This document shows positions 8,832 through 17,537 of a stretch of 35,243 bases of DNA, piece after piece. Source of the stretch: Flavobacteriales bacterium (GTDB taxonomy: Bacteria > Bacteroidota > Bacteroidia > Flavobacteriales_H > JAHEZO01). The notes under the pieces are model-generated. The model was not told where the DNA came from, ran no database searches, and saw only the letters and a list, made by a program, of their open reading frames with translations. The stretch spans positions 1 to 35,243 of the forward strand of contig JAHEZO010000009.1 in assembly GCA_023250995.1 (NCBI GenBank), given 5' to 3'. The position numbers and the translations under genes are program-made. Position 1 is the stretch's first letter; each line of letters starts with the position of its first letter.

Positions 8832-9437
8832 ATGAAACCATCCACCATTATACTCATTGTAATTGGAGCATTGCTCCTGTTAACCGGCTTTAACGGCTGT
8901 AATTCTTATAACTCCATGGTAACAATGGATGAAGGCGTTACTGCTCAATGGAAACAGGTTGAAGTGGCCTATCAGGCAAGGATGGACAAAACCAAAAATT
9001 TATTCGAAATAGTTCAAAGTGCTGCAGATTTCGAAAAAGGTACATTGAAAGAAGTGATGGAAGCCCGTAGCAAAGCCACCTCAATTCAAATAAATGCCGA
9101 AAACATTACCCCCGAAAAACTTGCTGAATTCGAAAAAGCTCAAAATGCTTTTGGCTCATCGCTTGGCCGGCTGATGGCTGTGGCAGAAAACTATCCGCAA
9201 TTGCAAAGTGTGCAGGCCTTTCGCGATTTTCAGGCACAATACGAAGGAATGGAAAACAGAATCTCCACCGAAAGGATGCGTTTTAACGAAGCTGCCCAAA
9301 ACCTTAACACCTACATAAGAAGGTTCCCGAAAAATTTATGGGCCGGATTATTCAACATCCAAAAAAGAGCTTATTTCGAATCACAGCCGGGGGCTGAAAC
9401 CGCTCCGGACATAAAAGCGATGAAGGAGAAAAAATAA
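8832..9437 (+). CDS. LemA family protein
   Basis: 201 aa; lipoprotein-like N-terminus ending FNGCNSYNSMVTMDEGVTAQWKQVEVAYQARMDKTKNL, then VQAFRDFQAQYEGMENRISTERMRFNEAAQNLNTYIRRFP. Confidence 0.92.
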   Translation: MKPSTIILIVIGALLLLTGFNGCNSYNSMVTMDEGVTAQWKQVEVAYQARMDKTKNLFEIVQSAADFEKGTLKEVMEARSKATSIQINAENITPEKLAEFEKAQNAFGSSLGRLMAVAENYPQLQSVQAFRDFQAQYEGMENRISTERMRFNEAAQNLNTYIRRFPKNLWAGLFNIQKRAYFESQPGAETAPDIKAMKEKK

Positions 9438-9441
9438 GACC

Positions 9442-9879
9442 ATGAGCCCGAAAAACTTTTTTACCAGAGAAGAACAGCTAAGTATCCGAAATGCAATTGC
9501 AATTGCCGAAAAATCTACCTCGGGTGAAATCCGTGTTCATCTTGAGGGAGACTGCAAAGAAGATGTTTTAGACAGGGCTTCCAAAGTTTTTTTTAAATTA
9601 AAAATGGATAAAACAAAGCTGCGAAACGGTGTTTTGTTTTATGTTGCCGTTAACCACCGGAAACTGGCCATAATTGGAGATAAAGGAATTAACGAAAAAG
9701 TCCCACCGGGCTTTTGGGATCAGGTGAGAGATGTTCTGCTCGAGCATTTTAAAAACAGAAATTACGCTCTTGGATTATGCCTTGGAATTGAGCTTTCGGG
9801 CGAAAAGTTAAGGACTCATTTCCCCCTGCAAAAAAATGATTCCAATGAGTTAACAAATGAGGTGAGTTATTCTTCTTAA
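9442..9879 (+). CDS. TPM domain-containing protein (TLP18.3/Psb32/MOLO-1 phosphatase-like fold)
   Basis: 145 aa; AIAIAEKSTSGEIRVHLEGDC, NGVLFYVAVNHRKLAIIGDKGINEKVP; follows lemA by 4 nt. Confidence 0.85.
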   Translation: MSPKNFFTREEQLSIRNAIAIAEKSTSGEIRVHLEGDCKEDVLDRASKVFFKLKMDKTKLRNGVLFYVAVNHRKLAIIGDKGINEKVPPGFWDQVRDVLLEHFKNRNYALGLCLGIELSGEKLRTHFPLQKNDSNELTNEVSYSS

Positions 9880-9900
9880 TTTTTTACCCCAAAAAATTTC

Positions 9901-10695
9901 ATGATAAAAAAAGTACTGTTTGCAATTGCCCTAATATTTTTTTCTACCGCTTTTGCTTTTTCTTTATCCGATAATATTCCGGAACGGCCCAACCCTCCGA
10001 GACTGGTTAATAATCTTTCGAAAGAGTTTCCTGATTTCATTACTGCAGCAGAGGAGCGGCAATTGGAACAAAAACTATCTTCCTTTGCGAATCAGACTTC
10101 CAACCAGATTGTAATTGTAATTATTGATGATTTATCCGGAATGGAAGCATGGGATTATGCCACAAAACTGGGTCACAAATGGGGAGTGGGCCAGGCAAAG
10201 TTTGATAACGGAGTTGTTATTTTGGTAAAACCTACAGGAGGGGATGGAAACAGAGATTTGTTTATAGCAGTTGGCTATGGACTCGAAGGGGCTATTCCCG
10301 ATTTAACAACAAAACAAATTCGCGAAAATGAGATGTACCCTTATTTTGCGAAAAACAGATATTTTACCGCTCTCGACAAGGGAACCGATGTTTTGATGGC
10401 CCTGGCTAAAGGGGAGTTCAGTTCAGATGAATACGGACAAAAAAACACGACCAAACGTTTGCCATTTAATTTTATTTTTCCTCTTATTCTCATAATAATT
10501 ATTATTGCGGTTAGAGCCAGAAAAAACAGAAATAGAAATGGAGGTGGTTTAACCATGGGTGGGGGCTTTTTGCCATTTGGTTCATTTGGCGGTGGTGGGT
10601 TTGGAGGCGGAAGTTTTGGCGGGGGGGCTTCTGGTGGTTTCGGAGGCTTTGGCGGAGGCGGATTCGGTGGTGGTGGTTCGGGTGGAAAATGGTGA
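9901..10695 (+). CDS. TPM domain-containing protein (YgcG-like) with TM helix and Gly-rich C-terminus
   Basis: 264 aa; signal peptide, TSNQIVIVIIDDLSGMEAWDYATKLGHKWGVGQAKFDNGVVILV, TM FIFPLILIIIIIAVRA, GGGGFGGGS... tail. Confidence 0.9.
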   Translation: MIKKVLFAIALIFFSTAFAFSLSDNIPERPNPPRLVNNLSKEFPDFITAAEERQLEQKLSSFANQTSNQIVIVIIDDLSGMEAWDYATKLGHKWGVGQAKFDNGVVILVKPTGGDGNRDLFIAVGYGLEGAIPDLTTKQIRENEMYPYFAKNRYFTALDKGTDVLMALAKGEFSSDEYGQKNTTKRLPFNFIFPLILIIIIIAVRARKNRNRNGGGLTMGGGFLPFGSFGGGGFGGGSFGGGASGGFGGFGGGGFGGGGSGGKW

Positions 10696-10750
10696 AAAAA
10701 AACCAAAAGTTTGATTTAAAAAATCAGTTGCTGTTTTTTTCCAAATAACT

Positions 10751-11557
10751 TCATTTTTTTACTTCCGCATTCTCATGGAAGGAATTCTGAAGGTCGTACA
10801 TGTTCTGATGAGTTAGGCTTGTATTGATAATTCCCTGCCTTGGTTTATCGAGGTCAAGGATGAGGTAAACCGTCATTACGGTCATCAGCGAATAGCTGAA
10901 TAAAATTACCAAGTCAGCCTTTTTCGATTTACAGGAGTATCCTACAATGAAACTTCCGGCAAAGCAAAGAATGAAAAGCATTCCAAAAATAGATTCGGGC
11001 ACGTGCGCATTCCTGATTTCTTCTCTTGAAGTTACCACATCTATCATTTCATTTACAGCCGGCACCATTTGCATTGATTTAATTACAACTTCGTTTTTCT
11101 GAGAAATGATTGCTGCCCTGTTCCAAATCCTTTCAGAAATACTATTTGCCTTTTGCAACGACAACTTTATTTCTTTTTCATCCCCGCCTGCCTCATAATA
11201 TTGAATCCTTTCTTTAATGTACACTTCTAAGTCACTTCTGAATTCCCTGCGAACAGAATCGGGATATAAATCGGCACGCAACAGCACTGTGCCGATGCAA
11301 TTGGCTTCGTGCAATATCTGCTCTTTTCGCATATCGAATCGGGAAGCTGCCATATTAAAAGTAAATCCAAGCAGTAATGAGAGTAAGCCAAGCATTGCGC
11401 CTTCAAAAGGGCCAAAACCTGCAGGTTCATTTTCCGGGTTTCTTCTCCTTTGGTGTTGAGAAATTTTAAAGCCCAAGAAATAAAAAAGGACAATACCCAG
11501 AAAAAGCAATACCGAAAGAATCAAAGAATCTGTGTTGTAAAATAATGATGATTTCAT
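10751..11557 (-). CDS. DUF4239/bestrophin-like integral membrane protein
   Basis: 268 aa; N-terminal TM, GPFEGAMLGLLSLLLGFTFNMAASRFDMRKEQILHEANCIGTVLLRADLYP characteristic of the DUF4239 family, C-terminal TMs. Confidence 0.75.
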   Translation of the reverse strand: MKSSLFYNTDSLILSVLLFLGIVLFYFLGFKISQHQRRRNPENEPAGFGPFEGAMLGLLSLLLGFTFNMAASRFDMRKEQILHEANCIGTVLLRADLYPDSVRREFRSDLEVYIKERIQYYEAGGDEKEIKLSLQKANSISERIWNRAAIISQKNEVVIKSMQMVPAVNEMIDVVTSREEIRNAHVPESIFGMLFILCFAGSFIVGYSCKSKKADLVILFSYSLMTVMTVYLILDLDKPRQGIINTSLTHQNMYDLQNSFHENAEVKK

Positions 11558-11732
11558 TTTAAAAGTTTTTAGTTTACAGGTAAAATGTATGGTCCTTCTG
11601 TGCCGATAAAGGAAATGGAGGTGGGTGAGAGTAGAATAAAGAAGAAAACCTAAATTTCCGGTTAAGAAAAACGGAGTTTAATCCAATTAATCTCTGAGCC
11701 GCACTGAATATCTTTAAATAAAACAAACCTTG

Positions 11733-11803
11733 AGGTCGGGAGCGGATTTGAACCGCTGTAGGAGCTTTTGCAGAGCTCTGCCTCGCCTCTCGGCCACCCG
11801 ACC
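11733..11803 (-). tRNA. tRNA-Cys (GCA)
   Basis: Reverse complement GGTCGGGTGGCCGAGAGGCGAGGCAGAGCTCTGCAAAAGCTC...GCGGTTCAAATCCGCTCCCGACCT; 7-bp acceptor GGTCGGG/CCCGACC, anticodon loop CTGCAAA (GCA), U73. Confidence 0.95.
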
Positions 11804-11896
11804 ATTTTAAAAATGGAACACAAAAGTACAAAGGAAAAAGGGAAATGCCTTAAAAATTTGGGTTAATTAGTTTTAATTTTTTTTCACCCAATAAAC

Positions 11897-12992
<1,096 letters not shown>

Positions 12993-13003
12993 GTGGGGTT
13001 GAT

Positions 13004-13261
13004 TTAATAATGAAACTTGCAGGAAATAATAATTATATCAGTGTCAGAAACCAAATAAACAAGGCGGTGCTCTTGAGTAATTCTTCGAGACCAACACCCT
13101 TTATATTGATGTTTAAGGGGTTCGGGTTTTCCAATGCCATTAAAGGGATTGCGGCTTATATCTTTGAGCAGTTCAACTATCCGGTCCCTTATTTTCCTAT
13201 CTGTATCAGCCCATTCATTATACTGAGAAAAAGCCGTGGGAGAAAAGCTAAAATTCCTCAT
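13004..13261 (-). CDS. yoeB: Txe/YoeB family toxin (ribosome-dependent mRNA interferase)
   Basis: 85 aa; GKPEPLKHQYKGCWSRRITQEHRLVYLV and C-terminal FHY match E. coli YoeB from memory. Confidence 0.92.
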   Translation of the reverse strand: MRNFSFSPTAFSQYNEWADTDRKIRDRIVELLKDISRNPFNGIGKPEPLKHQYKGCWSRRITQEHRLVYLVSDTDIIIISCKFHY

Positions 13262-13488
13262 TTAAGATCAGAAATATTCACCTTAATAATTTTGCCTTCC
13301 TTTACCTCTTTAAGGGATTTTCCCAGGATTTTTCTATTGGCATCTGTACTTAAAAGATATTCGGTTTCATCTGTTTCTGCTCCAATAGTAATTGTTACGG
13401 GAGTGTTTTTTTCTTTAAATAAAGATTTTAATGATTTAATAAAATCCGTGGTCATTTCTTCGAACGTTAAACGAAATATGGTTTCCAT
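13258..13488 (-). CDS. Putative cognate antitoxin of YoeB, non-canonical N-terminus
   Basis: ATGA 4-nt overlap with yoeB start. Likely start METIFRLTFEEMTTDFIKSLKSLF at 13488, since a TATATTTG -7 element (13511-13518, minus) lies 23 nt upstream; the track ORF starts earlier at 13617. Basic/hydrophobic C-terminus NRKILGKSLKEVKEGKIIKVNISDLK. Confidence 0.7.
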   Translation of the reverse strand: METIFRLTFEEMTTDFIKSLKSLFKEKNTPVTITIGAETDETEYLLSTDANRKILGKSLKEVKEGKIIKVNISDLK

Positions 13489-13632
13489 TTTCCCGAATTT
13501 TTGATTTTTGCAAATATAATACAATTCATTTTCCTCCTTTTTGTTTTCCTCCCGGAATTCGGATTTCATTATGTTATTATATTTGCTCTGATAATTACCC
13601 AAAAGAATTTTTTTCACATGTCAATTTAAATT

Positions 13633-15279
13633 ATGGCTTACAAATCACCCCTTGAAATGCTTTATCAATGGGAACAAACTGCTCCCGATAAAGTTTATAT
13701 GCGCCAACCAATCAATGATGTTTGGCATACCTGGACCTGGAAACAAACAGGGGATGAGGTTCGAAGGATGGCGGCAGCCATAAAGGCCATGAATCTTTCT
13801 CCAAACAGCAACATTGCTATGGTTTCAAAAAACTGCGCCCACTGGATGATGTGTGATTTAGCCATCATGATGTCGGGCCACACTTCGGTTCCTCTTTATC
13901 CCAATTTAAATTCAGTTACCATAAGGCAGATACTTGATCACAGCGGAGCAAAATTGCTTTTTGTGGGGAAGCTTGATGATTGGAACTTGATGAGACCCGG
14001 AGTGCCGGAGGGCGTAAAGTGCATTTCATTTCCATTTTATGAGCACAAAGAATTTGAACAATGGAAAGATATTATTGCGAGGCATCAACCCATTAAAGAA
14101 AACATCATTAGAAATCCGAATGAACTATCAACAATTATTTATACTTCAGGTACCACAGGAATGCCCAAAGGGGTAATGCATAAGTTTCATAATTTTTCTT
14201 TTGCGGCTTCCCATGCCATGCCTTATATCGGTTTAGGGAGTTCAACAAAGTTTTTTTCTTATCTCCCCCTATCGCACATTGCCGAAAGATTGCTGGTAGA
14301 AATTGGAAGCATTTACACCGGAGGAGAAGTTGCTTTTGCCGAATCGCTCGAAAAATTTCCAAAAAACCTGGCCGAAGCCAAACCAACCGTTTTCCTTGGA
14401 GTTCCGCGCATTTGGTCAAAGTTCCAACAGGGGATTCTTAAAAAGCTTCCGCAAAAAAAATTAAATGTATTGCTTCAAATTCCAATTCTTTCGGGATTAA
14501 TAAAAAAGAAAATTAAAGCGGGTATAGGCCTTACCGAAACGGCAAACATTCTAACAGGTGCTGCTCCCACCCCGGCCACCTTGATTAAATGGTTCGAGAC
14601 CATTGGAATAAAAATACAGGAAGCATACGCCATGACCGAAAACTGCTGTTACTCCCACGTTACTTTAAACAATAATATAAAAATAGGGTTTGTCGGGCAA
14701 CCACTTCCGAATTGCGAAGTGAAACTTGGCGATAATAATGAGATTCTCACCAAACACGAAGGGTTAATGGAGGGTTATTACAAAGAACCTGAGATGACAA
14801 AAGAATCCTTTACCTCTGACGGATTTCTCAAAACAGGGGATGAGGGATTTATTGACTCTCAGGGGTTTTTAAAAATTACAGGCCGTGTTAAAGATATTTT
14901 TAAAACTGCCAAAGGAAAATATGTGGCCCCATCACCCATTGAAATGAAATTATCAGGTAACAGCGATGTGGAACAGGTTTGTGTGGTTGGCACCGGTCTT
15001 CCGCAACCTATTGCTCTTGTAACGCTTTCGGAAAGCGGAAAGAAAAAATCTGAAGACGAGATAAAAACATCCCTTGGGGAAAGCCTGAATACGATAAACC
15101 CAACACTTGATGCCCACGAACAGCTCGATAAAATTGTAGTGATAAAAGGTGAATGGACGGTAGAAAATGAAATGCTTACTCCCTCCATGAAAATTAAAAG
15201 GAATGTGGTGGAGAAAAAATATAATGCTAATTACGAAAACTGGGAAAAGCAAAAAGGTGATATTGTTTGGGAAAAATGA
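13633..15279 (+). CDS. Long-chain acyl-CoA synthetase (AMP-dependent synthetase/ligase)
   Basis: 548 aa; TIIYTSGTTGMPKGVMHKF, AYAMTENCC, FLKTGDEGFIDSQGFLKITGRVKDIFKTAKGKYVAPSPIE. Confidence 0.93.
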   Translation: MAYKSPLEMLYQWEQTAPDKVYMRQPINDVWHTWTWKQTGDEVRRMAAAIKAMNLSPNSNIAMVSKNCAHWMMCDLAIMMSGHTSVPLYPNLNSVTIRQILDHSGAKLLFVGKLDDWNLMRPGVPEGVKCISFPFYEHKEFEQWKDIIARHQPIKENIIRNPNELSTIIYTSGTTGMPKGVMHKFHNFSFAASHAMPYIGLGSSTKFFSYLPLSHIAERLLVEIGSIYTGGEVAFAESLEKFPKNLAEAKPTVFLGVPRIWSKFQQGILKKLPQKKLNVLLQIPILSGLIKKKIKAGIGLTETANILTGAAPTPATLIKWFETIGIKIQEAYAMTENCCYSHVTLNNNIKIGFVGQPLPNCEVKLGDNNEILTKHEGLMEGYYKEPEMTKESFTSDGFLKTGDEGFIDSQGFLKITGRVKDIFKTAKGKYVAPSPIEMKLSGNSDVEQVCVVGTGLPQPIALVTLSESGKKKSEDEIKTSLGESLNTINPTLDAHEQLDKIVVIKGEWTVENEMLTPSMKIKRNVVEKKYNANYENWEKQKGDIVWEK

Positions 15280-15725
15280 TTCGTATTCTGGTTCTCTGCA
15301 CCGGTAATTCCTGTCGAAGCCAGATGGCGGAAGGTTTTTTGAAAAAAATTATTTTTGAAAGGAAACTGAATGCCGAAGTTTTCAGTGCAGGAATTGAAGC
15401 CCACGGTCTGAACCCTTATGCCATAAAGGTTATGAATGAGGTTGGAATTGATATTTCGGGCCACCAATCGAAATCGCTTGATGACCTTTACAGGTCATTC
15501 CCATTCAGTTCATCTGAAAATCAATCGTTTGATTATTTAATCACTGTTTGCGATAATGCCAGAGAAAGTTGTCCGGTTTTTTTAAATGCAAAAAGTAAAA
15601 TCCACCGCAGTTTTCCCGACCCCGCCCTTCATCAGGGCCCGGAAGAACAAAAATTAGGGGCTTTCAGAAAAGTGAGAGATGATATCGGTGCTTTTTGCGA
15701 TTCTTTTCCTACGGAATTATTTTAA
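15276..15725 (+). CDS. arsC: Arsenate reductase ArsC (low-molecular-weight protein tyrosine phosphatase fold)
   Basis: MIRILVLCTGNSCRSQMAEGFL P-loop, SAGIEAHGLNPYAIKVMNEVGIDISGHQSK, CDNARESCPVF. ATGA overlap with upstream gene favours start at 15276 rather than 15267. Confidence 0.88.
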   Translation: MIRILVLCTGNSCRSQMAEGFLKKIIFERKLNAEVFSAGIEAHGLNPYAIKVMNEVGIDISGHQSKSLDDLYRSFPFSSSENQSFDYLITVCDNARESCPVFLNAKSKIHRSFPDPALHQGPEEQKLGAFRKVRDDIGAFCDSFPTELF

Positions 15726-15763
15726 AAAAACAAAGGTCTTTCCAATAACTATTTTCTCCAATC

Positions 15764-15819
15764 TTAACATTAACTTAATATAGATTTTGTTTTCTCAATA
15801 CAACTGCAAGTTACTTTTG
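15764..15819 (+). promoter_or_regulatory. Putative PhoB/PhoP-type box and promoter upstream of DUF47-pit
   Basis: TTAACA (15764-15769) and TTAATA (15775-15780) in 11-bp phase; then TTG (15787-15789), 22-nt spacer, TACTTTTG (15812-15819). Confidence 0.45.
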
Positions 15820-15854
15820 CCCCAAGTTTGTTTTAAAATTAATTACACCACTCT

Positions 15855-16502
15855 ATGAACATTAACAACATCTTTAAAATTTTTGTTCCGCAGGACAAAA
15901 AATTCTTTGTTTTGTTTGAAAAGGCTACTGCAAATCTGGTTGCCATTTCTCAGGCACTTGTTGAAATGGTAAACGCCTCTTCCCTCGAGAAAAGAAGGGA
16001 ATTAATAAAAAAAATTGAACACCTTGAGCATGTTGGCGATAACATTACCCATGATATTTTTAATGAATTAAGCTCAAATTTCATTACTCCTTTCGACCGG
16101 GAGGATATTAACGGATTAACATCGGCCATTGATGATGTGGTTGATTTTATTCATGGGTCTTCCAAGCGAATTGATTTGTACAAAATAGAAGTTATGACCC
16201 CGGCCATTTGCAAACTTGCCGAATTGACATTAAGTTCATCACAGGAGCTTCATGTGGCTATTTGCGAATTAAAAAACATGAGAGACCTAAGTAAAATTAA
16301 GGAAGCCTGCGTAAAAATTAACAGCATCGAAAATCATGCGGATGATATTTTTGATAATGCCATTGCCCGCCTGTTTGAGGAAGAAACAGATGCCTTGAAA
16401 GTAATCAAAATGAAGGAAATCCTGTCTGCCCTCGAAACCGCTACAGATAAATGTGAAGATGCCTCGGATGCCCTGAGAAACATCATCATTAAAAATGCAT
16501 AA
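15855..16502 (+). CDS. DUF47 family (PhoU-like) Pit accessory protein
   Basis: 215 aa helical protein; IEHLEHVGDNITHDIFNELSSNFITPFDREDINGL, ENHADDIFDNAIARLFEEE; 3 nt before pit. Confidence 0.92.
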   Translation: MNINNIFKIFVPQDKKFFVLFEKATANLVAISQALVEMVNASSLEKRRELIKKIEHLEHVGDNITHDIFNELSSNFITPFDREDINGLTSAIDDVVDFIHGSSKRIDLYKIEVMTPAICKLAELTLSSSQELHVAICELKNMRDLSKIKEACVKINSIENHADDIFDNAIARLFEEETDALKVIKMKEILSALETATDKCEDASDALRNIIIKNA

Positions 16503-16505
16503 TAA

Positions 16506-17492
16506 ATGGAATACCTTTACATAGTAATAGTATTAGCCCTTGCTTTTGATTTTATCAATGGGTTTCATGATGCCGCAAATTCAATTGCTACCGTGGTTTC
16601 AACCAAGGTACTTACCCCTTTTCAGGCAGTTCTTTGGGCGGCAATGTTCAACGTACTTGCATTTTGGCTTTTTGAATTAAAGGTTGCCGATACTGTGGCA
16701 AAAATTGTTAAACCGGAGTTTGTTACACTTACCGTTGTGTTTTCAGGACTGGTAGCCGCAATATTATGGAACTTAACTACCTGGTGGCTTGGAATTCCTT
16801 CCAGTTCATCTCACACACTTATGGGCGGGTTTGCGGGAGCAGGAATTGCAAGCGCTGGCGGATTTTCAGGGGTTGCCTTCGATAAAATTCTTCCTGCAAT
16901 GGGGTTTATTGTGCTTGCTCCTCTAATTGGAATGATAATGGCAATAATAATTAATATTGTTACAACAAATATTTGCCGAAGGGTAAATCCCAGCAAAGTT
17001 GACCATATTTTCAGGAAACTTCAGCTATTATCATCCGCTGCTTACAGTTTGGGCCATGGCGGAAATGATGCACAAAAAGTTATGGGAATTATTGCAGCTG
17101 CTCTGGTGGCACAGGGAATTATTGGTGATGTAAAGCATATTCCTTATTGGGTTCCAATTGCTTGTTATACGGCCATCGGTATGGGGACCTTGTTTGGGGG
17201 TTGGAGGATTGTTAAAACGATGGGGCAAAAAATTACAAAACTTAAACCCTTTGAAGGATTTTGTGCTGAAACAGCAGGAGCCATAACACTTTTCGGAACA
17301 GGTTCATTGGGAATTCCCGTAAGCACCACTCATACCATTACCGGTTCAATCATGGGTGCGGGTGCGGTTAAGCGTCTTTCCGCGGTTCACTGGGGGGTTA
17401 CAATAAATCTTGTATGGGCCTGGATTCTCACCATTCCAGTAACGGCCATTATAAGTGCGGCTATTTTTTACCTCATTGAATTATTTGTGTGA
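16506..17492 (+). CDS. pit: PiT family inorganic phosphate transporter
   Basis: 328 aa; FDFINGFHDAANSIATVVSTKVL, GIPSSSSHTLMGGFAGAGIA, GHGGNDAQKVMGIIAAAL, GIPVSTTHTITGSIMGAG. Confidence 0.95.
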   Translation: MEYLYIVIVLALAFDFINGFHDAANSIATVVSTKVLTPFQAVLWAAMFNVLAFWLFELKVADTVAKIVKPEFVTLTVVFSGLVAAILWNLTTWWLGIPSSSSHTLMGGFAGAGIASAGGFSGVAFDKILPAMGFIVLAPLIGMIMAIIINIVTTNICRRVNPSKVDHIFRKLQLLSSAAYSLGHGGNDAQKVMGIIAAALVAQGIIGDVKHIPYWVPIACYTAIGMGTLFGGWRIVKTMGQKITKLKPFEGFCAETAGAITLFGTGSLGIPVSTTHTITGSIMGAGAVKRLSAVHWGVTINLVWAWILTIPVTAIISAAIFYLIELFV

Positions 17493-17537
17493 AAAGCCAT
17501 TAATTAATTCAGCACCAAAAAATTCATAGAGAAGGTA

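Noticed and set aside
10341-10706. 121-aa proline-rich ORF on the minus strand
   Set aside because: Exact antisense of the Gly-rich C-terminus of the TPM protein (GGN codons read as NCC); compositional artifact.
11574-11831. 85-aa minus-strand ORF
   Set aside because: Overlaps the complete tRNA-Cys; no recognisable protein features.
13258-13617. 119-aa version of the antitoxin starting MKKILLGNYQSK
   Set aside because: N-terminal 43 aa look non-coding and contain a TATATTTG -7 element; internal start at 13488 preferred.
15267-15275. Upstream arsC start (MGK)
   Set aside because: The ATG at 15276 gives the typical MIRILVLCTGNSCRS start and an ATGA overlap.
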